Below are positions 8,566-15,133 of a DNA stretch of 37,605 nucleotides, one piece after another. Below the pieces are notes generated by a model. The model saw only the letters and a list, made by a program, of their open reading frames with translations, did no database searches and had not been told where the DNA came from. The position numbers and the translations under genes are program-made. Position 1 is the first letter of the stretch, and every line of letters starts with the position of its first letter. Source of the DNA: Methylotenera sp. (GTDB lineage: Bacteria > Pseudomonadota > Gammaproteobacteria > Burkholderiales > Burkholderiaceae_C); contig JAIPCJ010000026.1 in NCBI GenBank assembly GCA_021738245.1, positions 1 through 37,605 of the forward strand, given 5' to 3'.

Positions 8566-8585
8566 TGCTGTATAAAAATACAGTA
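8566..8585 (+). promoter_or_regulatory. LexA (SOS) box
   Basis: TGCTGTATAAAAATACAGTA matches 17 of 20 positions of the E. coli LexA consensus, including the invariant CTG-N10-CAG (8568-8583) and a perfect CTGT...ACAG dyad. It overlaps a TATAAA -10 candidate and lies 410 bp before alpA with no terminator seen between. LexA repression, relieved by DNA damage, is the natural reading. Confidence 0.85.
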
Positions 8586-8676
8586 TGTTGGTCGAGGTCG
8601 TCGTACTGCGCAGGGAAGGCGCGAAGATTCCACGGGAAGAGCTGGGCGCCCCTCGGCGTGGATGGCTTCGGCTTGA

Positions 8677-8943
8677 CGCGGCCAACTAATCAGGCGCGCA
8701 AGCCAGAGGGCCGCTCACCTACGGCACGGCAAGACCAATACAGCGCGTACCTTTGTTGTACATGAATGGCTCGCGCACAAGGCGGCCTACGCGGGCAACA
8801 AGTCTGCTTTTGCCCGGGACTACGTTCGCCGAGTTCTGAATGAGTTTGACGTACGCATAACTGAGAAGACCGTTAGGGAGGTTTGGCTGGCTGATACCCC
8901 GGATGCGGGCATTCAGGCCGGATTACAGGCAGACGGGGAATGA
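8677..8943 (+). pseudogene. Possible gene remnant or non-canonically started small protein
   Basis: This frame opens after TGA 8674-8676 and ends at TGA 8941-8943. Its last ~65 residues look protein-like: KTNTARTFVVHEWLAHKAAY followed by AGNKSAFARDYVRRVLNEFD and a TEKTVREVWL segment, amphipathic-helical in character. There is no ATG, GTG or TTG in the well-behaved part. The start may lie in the +1-shifted ATG frame at 8585, implying a frameshift, or the gene may be decayed. No family is recognised. Confidence 0.4.
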
Positions 8944-8995
8944 CCGGCTGAGCAGGAAGATTCACGATTGCGCCATCCAGTCAGGAGGGCGCACG

Positions 8996-9247
8996 ATGCA
9001 GCCATTCATCACTCAAGCCGGGCGCGGCAATGGACGCAATCCCCAGCCGCTGCACGCGGTTCAACTCGCCGATGCGCTGCTGCGCCTTCAAACGGTCGCC
9101 AGTGCCACCGGCCTATCTGGCGCGACGATCTACAGGAAGCTGAAGGCGGGCGAGTTTCCCAGCCCCGTACGCATGGGCGCCCGCTGCACCCGCTGGAAGG
9201 CCGCTGACGTGCGGGCCTGGATTCAGGCTCAAGGGGGTGAGCAATGA
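8996..9247 (+). CDS. AlpA-family DNA-binding regulator/excisionase
   Basis: An 83-aa helix-turn-helix protein. The core LQTVASATGLSGATIYRKLKAGEFPSPVRMG followed by RWKAADVRAWIQAQ is the AlpA/phage P4 Vis-type pattern, in which the helix-turn-helix picks DNA sites and a tryptophan-bearing strand follows. In related elements such proteins activate or perform excision together with the integrase. The start at 8996 is chosen because AGGAGGG (8983-8989) sits seven bases upstream. It overlaps the next gene by ATGA and heads a run of overlapping genes. The LexA box upstream suggests SOS control. Confidence 0.85.
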   Translation: MQPFITQAGRGNGRNPQPLHAVQLADALLRLQTVASATGLSGATIYRKLKAGEFPSPVRMGARCTRWKAADVRAWIQAQGGEQ

Positions 9248-9543
9248 CCGCCCCCCACAACATCACGCCGGAGCGAGTGGCAGCGCTACACGCCATCCGC
9301 GACCGTCATCGCGGTGACGCTTGCGCCACCCAGGCCGCACGGCTCTTGGACGCGCTGGAAACGCTCCAGCCCATACCGACCTACGAAGCGAGCCGGTGCC
9401 TTGACCTGTACGACCCGAGGGCGCGCAAGCTCAATCTCGTGAAGGCCGGGCATCGCATCCTGACGGCCTGGCGCACGGTCCACACCGAGAGCGGCGCACC
9501 ACATCGCGTCGGGGTCTACACGCTCATCCGGGGTGAGGCATGA
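9244..9543 (+). CDS. Small helix-turn-helix-like protein of mobile elements
   Basis: A 99-aa protein. The segment from about residue 30 (AARLLDALETLQPIPTYEASRCLDLYDPRARKLNLVKAGHRILTAW) followed by the HRVGVYTL strand resembles small phage and island proteins with a winged-helix fold. Those proteins typically read 'xTxEAxxxLxxxxPxxRxxxLxxxGxxIxTxW'. Its role is unknown; DNA binding is inferred. ATG overlaps the alpA stop (ATGA, 9244-9247), so translation is probably coupled. Confidence 0.7.
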   Translation: MTAPHNITPERVAALHAIRDRHRGDACATQAARLLDALETLQPIPTYEASRCLDLYDPRARKLNLVKAGHRILTAWRTVHTESGAPHRVGVYTLIRGEA

Positions 9544-9809
9544 GCGCGGCAGAGATGCAGGCGGGCGACGTTGGGCGAGCCGGGCAGGGCATGGCGACGT
9601 TTCATGCCGGACACCAAGGGCATGGGAAGCGGCTCGCCACGCTCCAGGCCCTCTTTGCCTTGCGTGGCTATGCACTGCACCAACTCGTCGATTCGACGCT
9701 GCTGGTGGAGCGCTGGGGCTACTGCCGGCCTATCGCCAATGTGGATGAGGCTGCTCAGGTGCTGGCCCAGCTCGGTGGCGCGCCTGCAGGCTGGGTCGGT
9801 CATGGCTAA
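9540..9809 (+). CDS. Hypothetical protein of the island
   Basis: An 89-aa protein with ATGA overlap to the upstream gene (9540-9543) and 8-bp overlap with the downstream one, so it belongs to the same tightly packed operon. The core ATLQALFALRGYALHQLVDSTLLVERWGYCRPIANVDEAAQVLAQLGG looks like a small alpha/beta domain seen in tRNA-integrated islands of proteobacteria, but I cannot assign a function. No signal peptide or membrane segment is present. Confidence 0.65.
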   Translation: MSAAEMQAGDVGRAGQGMATFHAGHQGHGKRLATLQALFALRGYALHQLVDSTLLVERWGYCRPIANVDEAAQVLAQLGGAPAGWVGHG

Positions 9810-10614
9810 CGCCCGCAGCATCGGCCGCAAGGGCGACGCCGGTCGGGACTCCGGCGGCTTCATGGCGCTGCCGTGGTCGGTCATGGATTGCCCCGCCTAC
9901 CGGCGCCTGAGCTACGCCGCACGGTCGCTGCTGTTGGAAATCTTCCGGCAGTTCGTGAAGGACAACAACGGCCGACTTCTGGCGAGCCGGGCCTATCTCG
10001 CCGGCCGTGGCTGGAACTCGGCCGACGTTATCGACCGGGCGAAGCGTGAACTGCTCGAAGCCGGTTTCATTCATGAGACGGTGAAGGGGCACAGGCCGAA
10101 CAAGGCGAGCTGGTACGCGGTGACGTGGCGCATTCTTGACCCGCATCACGGCTATGACCCGGGCGCTGCGGCGACGTTTGTGCGCGGCGCCTACCGTGGC
10201 GCAAGCCTGCCGGAACCCCTCAAGAAAAACGCAGTCCTTAGTCCGGCTGGCGGAACAGGGAACGCCGCTATTGGTCCGTCTCCCGGAACAGGAAGGGACA
10301 CCGCTGTTCCGTCTCCCGGACCTATGGAGCCTGTTGCCGTGGCCCTCTCTGTTCCGTCTGCCGGACACCATCTAGAAATGCCATCTGAAGGTGAGCGAGC
10401 AGGGGGTGAGGGGCACGACGGGGAGCAGGACCACGACCCCGACGACGAGTGCAGCCGCGAAAGTGAGGGCGAGATTGACGTGAGCCGCTTCGACCCGGTG
10501 ACGGGTGAGTTTCTGCCCCCGCATGAGATCCCAGCGCAGCCGCTCACGAAGGCCGCCGCTGCATGGGTCGAGGCCAGTCTGGGCCAGCATGGCGCGGGTC
10601 GGCGTGCTGCCTAG
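9802..10614 (+). CDS. Winged-helix replication-like protein
   Basis: 270 aa. Residues ~20-110 (FMALPWSVMDCPAYRRLSYAARSLLLEIFRQF, then NNGRLLASRAYLAGRGW and AKRELLEAGFIHETV) form a winged-helix unit. This type is common in island and plasmid replication or regulatory proteins, where the 'A R L L L E' helix and 'S R A Y L A' recognition helix are typical. From about 135 to 200 the protein is Pro/Gly/Ser-rich with recurring PSPG motifs encoded by iteron-like DNA repeats. The tail is acidic. ATG 9802 is preferred over earlier in-frame starts because it limits overlap with the preceding gene to 8 bp. Replication initiation is an inference; no catalytic domain is seen. Confidence 0.68.
   Translation: MANARSIGRKGDAGRDSGGFMALPWSVMDCPAYRRLSYAARSLLLEIFRQFVKDNNGRLLASRAYLAGRGWNSADVIDRAKRELLEAGFIHETVKGHRPNKASWYAVTWRILDPHHGYDPGAAATFVRGAYRGASLPEPLKKNAVLSPAGGTGNAAIGPSPGTGRDTAVPSPGPMEPVAVALSVPSAGHHLEMPSEGERAGGEGHDGEQDHDPDDECSRESEGEIDVSRFDPVTGEFLPPHEIPAQPLTKAAAAWVEASLGQHGAGRRAA
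10243..10365 (+). repeat. Iteron-like repeats CCGTCTCCCGGA inside the Rep-like gene
   Basis: Copies: CCGGCTGGCGGA 10243-10254, CCGTCTCCCGGA 10276-10287, CCGTCTCCCGGA 10309-10320 and CCGTCTGCCGGA 10354-10365. A weaker copy (CCTGCCGGAA) lies at 10206-10215. The first three are exactly 33 bp apart, about three helical turns. Each has a TCCG...CGGA half-dyad. They translate to repeated PSPG/PSAG, so they may be peptide repeats, DNA sites, or both; origins embedded in rep genes are known in other systems. Confidence 0.55.
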
Positions 10615-10661
10615 AACCGGGGTTTGCCTAATGATTTCGTATTCAGTGCGGGGTGCTGATC

Positions 10662-11252
10662 GTGGCTAAGGGCGGGTACAGGTGGAACGCTGGCCGACCG
10701 GCAATGCACGTCAAGGCCGAACACTGCCTTCGGATCGACGCACGGCGCTGGGCGCGTGAAGGCATGTTCACGGCCGGCCGCTTCGGCGCCTGGGTGTGGC
10801 GCGATGCCGATAGCGCGCAGGAAACCGGCCGGATCGGCTACCAGGGCGAGGGCGGTGCCGTGTCGCTCAACTTCAGCGTGAACGGCGAGCCTGTGCGCCA
10901 GCACATCACCACCCAGCGGACAGCGTGCAACTACGGCGGCAGTCGCCTGTGGTTCACATGCCCGCGCTGCTGGCGGCGCGTGGCCGTGCTGTTCCTTCGC
11001 GGAAATGCCGGGTTCGTCTGCCGGCACTGCGGGCGCATCGCCTACGGCAGTCAGAGCGATGACGCGATGGGGCGGGCCTGGAGGAAGCAGCACAAGGCCG
11101 AGGCAAAGCTGGTGGATGGCTGGCGCCGGCCGAAAGGGATGCACCAGGCTACCCGTGAGCGGCTGATCGCCATCATCATTGAATGCGAAGAGCGGCGAGA
11201 TGCTGCGCTTGCAGCGTTCGTTTCTCGGCACCTTCCCGGGGGCTGGGTATAG
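10662..11252 (+). CDS. Zinc-ribbon protein of mobile islands
   Basis: A 196-aa protein beginning MAKGGYRWNAGRP from GTG 10662, with GGGGTG about eight bases upstream; an alternative GTG lies at 10653. A four-cysteine zinc ribbon is visible as CPRCWRRV...CRHCGRIAYGSQ, followed by a basic helical tail (RAWRKQHKAEAKLV...RPKGMHQATRERLIAII). The HVKAEHCLRIDARR...G N-terminal pattern is one I associate with small proteins of tRNA-integrated elements next to Rep-like genes. Biochemical function is unknown; nucleic-acid binding is likely from the zinc ribbon. Confidence 0.7.
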   Translation: MAKGGYRWNAGRPAMHVKAEHCLRIDARRWAREGMFTAGRFGAWVWRDADSAQETGRIGYQGEGGAVSLNFSVNGEPVRQHITTQRTACNYGGSRLWFTCPRCWRRVAVLFLRGNAGFVCRHCGRIAYGSQSDDAMGRAWRKQHKAEAKLVDGWRRPKGMHQATRERLIAIIIECEERRDAALAAFVSRHLPGGWV

Positions 11253-11329
11253 GGGTGGGGGCGCCTGAAATCTCCACGACCCTCGTGCACCTGACCGCTA
11301 CTGTCTGCCACACGCGGAACATTTCCCCC

Positions 11330-11351
11330 TTTTGATTCTGTCAAATCAAAA
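11330..11351. terminator. AT-rich inverted repeat between convergent genes
   Basis: TTTTGATT (11330-11337), loop CTGTCA, AATCAAAA (11344-11351). It lies between the plus-strand zinc-ribbon gene and the minus-strand DUF3800 gene. The symmetric T/A arms suit a bidirectional terminator, although the stem is AT-rich and the site could instead bind a protein. The rest of 11253-11490 shows nothing I can name. Confidence 0.45.
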
Positions 11352-11490
11352 ACAGGGCGGCTCTGTAGACCCACTCCAGGGTGAGAGGTTAGACTCGCGC
11401 TGAGTTGGCGCGGTCCTAATCGACGATAAGAGCCCCGGCGGAGCTTCCTTCACTGGATAGTTGAATCAAGGGGCCGCGTCACTCACCCCC

Positions 11491-12144
11491 TCAGTAGTAG
11501 TGCGTTCGACCGTGAGCCCAGAGGTCGTACTCGTACACGATCTTGTCCTTGATGAGGTCGTAGGCTTGGGAGTCTCCTCGCTCCCATTTACGTTGAATGG
11601 CCCATGTGCAGTAGTCGGTGACCTGGAGGCAAGGGTCAGACGCTGATGACCAAAATGCAGCACGCCAGACGACATGCCGGGCGGTCTGGTCGAGAACGTC
11701 CTTCACAGCCTCTGAAAATGCGGTCTGGCCCTTCTTGGTCCCGATCGACGCCGCCGTAATCATTAGCCTGTCGTTGGTGTTGACCATCTTCGGCAGGCAG
11801 TGACGCAAAAGGTAAAGCCAGGCGTGCTTGTAGAAGCGTTCCTTATTTGGCCGGATCTGCGGTTGTGCTTTCGACTTTTCGAGAATCTGGGCGTACACGC
11901 GAAAGTCGTGCTTGCAGATCAACTCGAACACCTTGGCGCGTACCTTCGCGTGGTCTTTCGTGCAGTGAAAGTAGTCCCCGAGCGGAAGGCCTTCCCAGGC
12001 CATTTCACGGCGAAGGTCTAGCAGTTCCTTGCCAAGGTCACAGTCGGCCATGTCCACGGCACAGACGATGAAATACTTGCTGACGTTGGGCTTGCGGGAA
12101 AACTCGAAGCATCCCGCCTCGTCAGAGAACACGTAGCGCGTCAT
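11491..12144 (-). CDS. DUF3800 domain protein (probable island cargo)
   Basis: A 217-aa protein with the DUF3800 pattern. An N-terminal strand with acidic pair RYVFSDEAG (Asp8-Glu9) is followed by FHCTKDHAKVR (His60) and a C-terminal DPCLQVTDYCTWAIQRKWERGD (Asp170, Asp177). The family is predicted to have an RNase H-like fold, so the acidic residues may bind metal for nuclease action; its biochemical role is not settled. It is the only minus-strand gene in the island, lies at the right end where satellites often carry passenger genes, and has visibly less extreme GC bias than its neighbours. A GGGGGG run precedes ATG 12144. Anti-phage activity is possible but unproven. Confidence 0.8.
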   Translation of the reverse strand: MTRYVFSDEAGCFEFSRKPNVSKYFIVCAVDMADCDLGKELLDLRREMAWEGLPLGDYFHCTKDHAKVRAKVFELICKHDFRVYAQILEKSKAQPQIRPNKERFYKHAWLYLLRHCLPKMVNTNDRLMITAASIGTKKGQTAFSEAVKDVLDQTARHVVWRAAFWSSASDPCLQVTDYCTWAIQRKWERGDSQAYDLIKDKIVYEYDLWAHGRTHYY

Positions 12145-12225
12145 CTACCCCCCCTGCGGCGCTGCTGCGGTGCGCGCTTTATATCGTGCGTACGGCCCTA
12201 GGATTCTGGCCATGGCGGACGCGTC

Positions 12226-12246
12226 GGGGGAACAGACGGGGGAACA
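12226..12246 (+). repeat. Right arm-type repeats GGGGGAACA (2 direct)
   Basis: GGGGGAACA at 12226-12234 and 12238-12246, 12 bp apart. They match the left-end repeats at 7170-7251 and lie 53 bp before attR. Presence at both ends, flanking the attachment core after circularisation, is the layout expected for integrase arm sites. Confidence 0.72.
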
Positions 12247-12298
12247 ATCAGCTATCGACGCTGGTAGGCGCCTTGTTTCATGGGGCATAGCGGCGAGT

Positions 12299-12325
12299 GT
12301 TCAACTCCCGTCCCGCACCAAGTCA
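12299..12325 (+). other. attR: decayed copy of tRNA-Leu 3' end
   Basis: Aligns to 7041-7069 with two substitutions (C for G in GTTCAACTCCCG, G for A near the end) and loss of two G from the CCCGGGC acceptor strand. It ends 13 bp before the murI stop. It is presumably the original chromosomal tRNA end, freed from selection after the element supplied a new one. Confidence 0.8.
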
Positions 12326-12338
12326 CTTCACGCGCACA

Positions 12339-13169
12339 TCACGGGGTCTGCACGGGCAGGCCATTGGCGTTTTCGGGCCGCCAAGCCTGTACGTTGACGC
12401 CGGTCCATCCCAGGACCGCAGCCATCCATGACTGCAGCGCGTCCGGGTTGCCGCTGGTTTCCACGGCGAGGTGCGCTGCGTCGCTCGGCGACGGTCCCCA
12501 CAGGTCCGCTGCACGACGCGCGACGGCCGTTTCGATCCGCAGCAAAGTGACGGCAGGCCCCAGGGCTTCGCGCCACAGGGGCTCGATCAGCGGGTAATGC
12601 GTGCAGCCGAGCAAGGCAGTGTCGACGCCAGCTTCCACCAACGGGGCGCAGTGGCGCGCCACGAGGGCCTGGAGCTCGGGGCTGGCCAGGTCACCTGCCT
12701 CGATGTGGTCGACCACGCCGGCGCAGCCCTGCACCGTGATTTCACGGCCCGCTGCGTGGCGTTCGATCAACGCGCGCAGCCGCGTGCTGCGTGCGGTCGA
12801 GGGAGTCGCCAGCAGCCCGATGCGGCCGTTGGCGGATGCTGCCACCGCCGGTTTGATGCCCGGCTCCGTGCCCACAAACTGCACCGCAGGCCAATGCTGA
12901 CGCAGGGCATCGATCGCATGTGCGGTCGCGGTGTTGCACGCGATGACGATGAGCTGCGCGCCCTGCGCGATGAGGTGCTCGGTGATCGCGAAGCTGCGCA
13001 TCCGGATCTCTTCCGGGGTGCGACTGCCGTACGGCGCATAGGCCGTGTCGGCGAGGTAGCGCAGGCGGGCGTGCGGCAGCAGCGCGCGCAGTTCGCGCAG
13101 CACCGTGAACCCGCCGACGCCGGAGTCAAAGACGCCGATCTCGCGGCGCGTGGAGAGGTCGATCTGCAT
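12339..13169 (-). CDS. murI: Glutamate racemase
   Basis: A 276-aa cofactor-independent racemase that makes D-glutamate for peptidoglycan. Motifs: GVFDSGVGGF with Asp15, IACNTATAHA with catalytic Cys78, and GCTHYPL with Cys189 and His191. These are the two-cysteine active site of the family, with the duplicated alpha/beta fold expected. Length is normal and the 3' end is intact despite the island boundary 13 bp away. It would have been the convergent neighbour of tRNA-Leu(UAA) before integration. The start at 13169 gives MQIDLSTRREIGVFDSG; the ribosome-binding site is weak. Confidence 0.96.
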   Translation of the reverse strand: MQIDLSTRREIGVFDSGVGGFTVLRELRALLPHARLRYLADTAYAPYGSRTPEEIRMRSFAITEHLIAQGAQLIVIACNTATAHAIDALRQHWPAVQFVGTEPGIKPAVAASANGRIGLLATPSTARSTRLRALIERHAAGREITVQGCAGVVDHIEAGDLASPELQALVARHCAPLVEAGVDTALLGCTHYPLIEPLWREALGPAVTLLRIETAVARRAADLWGPSPSDAAHLAVETSGNPDALQSWMAAVLGWTGVNVQAWRPENANGLPVQTP

Positions 13170-13245
13170 GGGGCCGAGCAGTCTAGCTTCGTGATTCGAG
13201 AGGGCTCTCCAAAAACTCTTTCCACAGGGCTATCGCGGGTCTGGC

Positions 13246-13303
13246 TAGAATCGAACGATCGTGCTTTTTTAAGCGCCGTTGTCCTGGGAAGCGCCCGTAG
13301 AAT
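13246..13303 (+). promoter_or_regulatory. Candidate promoter region of the etf operon
   Basis: Two TAGAAT -10-like hexamers occur at 13246-13251 and 13298-13303 in the 174-bp murI-etfB spacer. Neither has a well-spaced consensus -35 (TTGTCC at 13279-13284 is only 13 bp from the second), so the exact promoter is uncertain. TGGAG precedes etfB. Confidence 0.35.
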
Positions 13304-13343
13304 CCCCGGTTAACGTTTACGTCAATTCGAGCTGGAGTTTTCG

Positions 13344-14099
13344 ATGAAGGTCTTGGTTCCTGTCAAACGCGTCGTCGACTACAACGTCAAGGTGCGCGTC
13401 AAGAGCGACGGCACGGGCGTCGACATCGCCAACGTGAAGATGTCCATGAACCCCTTCGACGAGATCGCCGTCGAAGAGGCCGTGCGCCTGAAGGAGAAGG
13501 GCGCGGTCACCGAAGTGATCGCCGTGTCCTGCGGCGTCACGCAGTGCCAGGAAACCCTGCGCACCGCCATGGCCATCGGCGCCGACCGCGCCATCCTGGT
13601 GGAGACCGCTGCCGACGTCGAACTGCAGCCGCTGGCCGTCGCCAAGCTGCTGAAGGCGCTGGTCGACAAGGAAGGCCCGAGCCTGGTCATCCTGGGCAAG
13701 CAGGCCATCGACGACGATTGCAACCAGACCGGCCAGATGCTCGCTGCGCTGACCGGCATGCCCCAAGGCACCTTCGCCTCCAAGGTGGAAGTCGCGGGCG
13801 ACAAGGTCAACGTGACCCGCGAAGTGGACGGCGGCCTCGAGACCGTGTCCCTGAGCCTGCCCGCCGTCGTGACGACCGATCTGCGCCTGAACGAGCCGCG
13901 GTACGTCACGCTGCCCAACATCATGAAGGCCAAGAAGAAGCCGCTGGACGTCGTCAAGCCGGCTGATCTGGGCGTGGATGTGACGCCGCGCATCAAGACG
14001 CTGAAGGTCAGCGAGCCGCCCAAGCGCGGTGCCGGTGTCAAGGTGCCTGACGTCGCCACCCTGGTGACCAAGCTCAAGACCGAAGCCAAAGTCATCTAA
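13344..14099 (+). CDS. etfB: Electron transfer flavoprotein beta subunit
   Basis: A 251-aa beta subunit of ETF, the soluble heterodimer that takes electrons from acyl-CoA dehydrogenases and passes them to ETF:ubiquinone oxidoreductase. The start [39 protein letters not shown], the AMP-site region [15 protein letters not shown], and the C-terminal [31 protein letters not shown] signature are all diagnostic. GGAG lies nine bases before ATG. It is followed 25 bp later by etfA. Confidence 0.97.
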   Translation: MKVLVPVKRVVDYNVKVRVKSDGTGVDIANVKMSMNPFDEIAVEEAVRLKEKGAVTEVIAVSCGVTQCQETLRTAMAIGADRAILVETAADVELQPLAVAKLLKALVDKEGPSLVILGKQAIDDDCNQTGQMLAALTGMPQGTFASKVEVAGDKVNVTREVDGGLETVSLSLPAVVTTDLRLNEPRYVTLPNIMKAKKKPLDVVKPADLGVDVTPRIKTLKVSEPPKRGAGVKVPDVATLVTKLKTEAKVI

Positions 14100-14124
14100 C
14101 GAAAAGATTGCAGGAGATTCCAAG

Positions 14125-15057
14125 ATGACCGCACTCGTCATTGCCGAACACGACAACGCCTCGATCAAGGGCGCCACGCTGAACACCGTGACCGCCGCCG
14201 CCGCCCTGGGTGGCGATGTGCACGTGCTGGTGGCCGGCCACAACGCCGGCGCGGCTGCCGCAGCCGCTGCACAGATCGCTGGCGTGGCCAAGGTGCTGCA
14301 CGCCGACGCGCCCGCCCTGGCCGAAGGCCTGGCCGAGAACGTCGCCGCACAAGTGATCGCGCTGGCTTCTGGCTACAGCCACATCCTCTTCCCCGCCACC
14401 GCCGCCGGCAAGAACGTCGCCCCGCGCGTGGCCGCGCTGCTGGACGTGGGCCAGATCAGCGACATCACCAAGGTGGTGAGCGCCGACACGTTCGAGCGCC
14501 CGATCTACGCCGGCAACGCCATCGCCACCGTGCAGAGCGGCGACGCCACCAAGGTGATCACCGTGCGCACGACCGGCTTCGATCCGGCCGCCGCCTCGGG
14601 CGGTTCGGCTGCCGTGGAAGCGGCCGCTGCGGCCACTGACAGCGGCAAGAGCAGCTTCGTCGGCCGTGAGGTCACGAAGAGCGATCGCCCCGAACTGACC
14701 GCTGCCAAGATCATCGTGTCGGGCGGCCGCGCGCTGGGCTCGAACGAGAAGTTCATGGAAGTGCTGACGCCGCTGGCCGACAAGCTCGGTGCCGCGCTGG
14801 GCGCCTCGCGAGCCGCGGTGGACGCGGGCTACGCGCCCAACGACTGGCAGGTGGGCCAGACCGGCAAGATCGTGGCGCCGCAGCTGTACGTGGCGGCCGG
14901 CATCTCCGGCGCCATCCAGCATCTGGCTGGCATGAAGGACTCCAAGGTCATCGTCGCCATCAACAAGGACCCGGAAGCCCCGATCTTCTCGGTGGCCGAC
15001 TACGGCCTGGAGGCCGACCTGTTCACGGCCGTGCCGGAACTCGTGAACGCGCTGTAA
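14125..15057 (+). CDS. etfA: Electron transfer flavoprotein alpha subunit
   Basis: A 310-aa alpha subunit carrying the FAD of ETF. Domain I (1-190) begins [38 protein letters not shown]. The FAD-binding C-terminal domain includes [34 protein letters not shown] and [37 protein letters not shown] precedes ATG 14125 by eight bases. Length and motifs are complete, and it pairs with etfB upstream. Confidence 0.97.
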   Translation: MTALVIAEHDNASIKGATLNTVTAAAALGGDVHVLVAGHNAGAAAAAAAQIAGVAKVLHADAPALAEGLAENVAAQVIALASGYSHILFPATAAGKNVAPRVAALLDVGQISDITKVVSADTFERPIYAGNAIATVQSGDATKVITVRTTGFDPAAASGGSAAVEAAAAATDSGKSSFVGREVTKSDRPELTAAKIIVSGGRALGSNEKFMEVLTPLADKLGAALGASRAAVDAGYAPNDWQVGQTGKIVAPQLYVAAGISGAIQHLAGMKDSKVIVAINKDPEAPIFSVADYGLEADLFTAVPELVNAL

Positions 15058-15076
15058 GCCGCGCGCAGACTGCACC

Positions 15077-15113
15077 GGGCGCCCCCGACTCCGGTCGTTG
15101 CGGCGCCCTTTTT
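15077..15113 (+). terminator. Terminator between etfA and the acyl-CoA dehydrogenase gene
   Basis: GGGCGCC (15077-15083) pairs with GGCGCCC (15102-15108), with a smaller CCGACTCCGGTCG hairpin inside, and TTTTT follows (15109-15113). The next gene starts only 20 bp later with a strong ribosome-binding site, leaving no room for a separate promoter after the hairpin. Partial read-through is therefore likely. Confidence 0.8.
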
Positions 15114-15133
15114 GTATCCGCCTGGAGGAACAA

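Larger units (their letters stand above)
8494..8995 (+). other. 502-bp control region between int and alpA
   Basis: No complete conventional gene was found. It contains the LexA box (8566-8585). A 34-codon ATG frame starts at 8585, right at the end of the box, and stops at 8687-8689. A 267-bp open frame without a normal start runs 8677-8943, described separately. TTGCGG (8546-8551) and TATAAA (8571-8576), 19 bp apart, could form an SOS-controlled promoter reading towards alpA. Immunity or leader functions are commonly placed here in satellite elements, but none is recognised. Confidence 0.6.
7041..12325 (+). mobile_element. Minimal integrative element/phage-satellite-like island in tRNA-Leu(UAA)
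   Basis: A 5.3-kb island bounded by the tRNA 3' end (attL) and a decayed copy of it (attR). It contains a P4-family integrase, a LexA box, an AlpA-like regulator, two small genes and a winged-helix Rep-like gene in overlapping series, a zinc-ribbon gene, and a reverse-oriented DUF3800 gene near the right end. GGGGGAACA-type repeats stand at both ends. No structural phage, packaging, relaxase or transfer genes are present, so movement would need helper functions for anything beyond excision and integration. It interrupts a background of core genes (lon/tRNA on the left, murI on the right). Confidence 0.85.

Noticed and set aside
8585-8689. 34-aa ATG frame at the LexA box as a DinI-like protein
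   Set aside because: The start MLVEVVV is faintly like DinI, but the length and the remainder do not fit. It was kept only as part of an unexplained region.
8903-8995. Upstream start of the AlpA-like gene
   Set aside because: The extra 31 residues overlap the other open frame and lack a ribosome-binding site, while AGGAGGG stands properly before 8996.
10136-10375. Alternative-frame protein with repeated LVRLPEQEGTPLFRLPD
   Set aside because: It is a frame-shifted reading of the iteron-like repeats inside the Rep-like gene. It lacks a ribosome-binding site and would be embedded entirely in a better-supported gene.
7041-12325. A complete prophage or ICE
   Set aside because: No capsid, terminase, tail, lysis, relaxase or secretion genes are present and the size is too small.
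15098-15133. Earlier ATG for the acyl-CoA dehydrogenase
   Set aside because: It falls within the terminator stem, has no ribosome-binding site and adds residues (MRRPFCIRLEEQ) not expected in the family.
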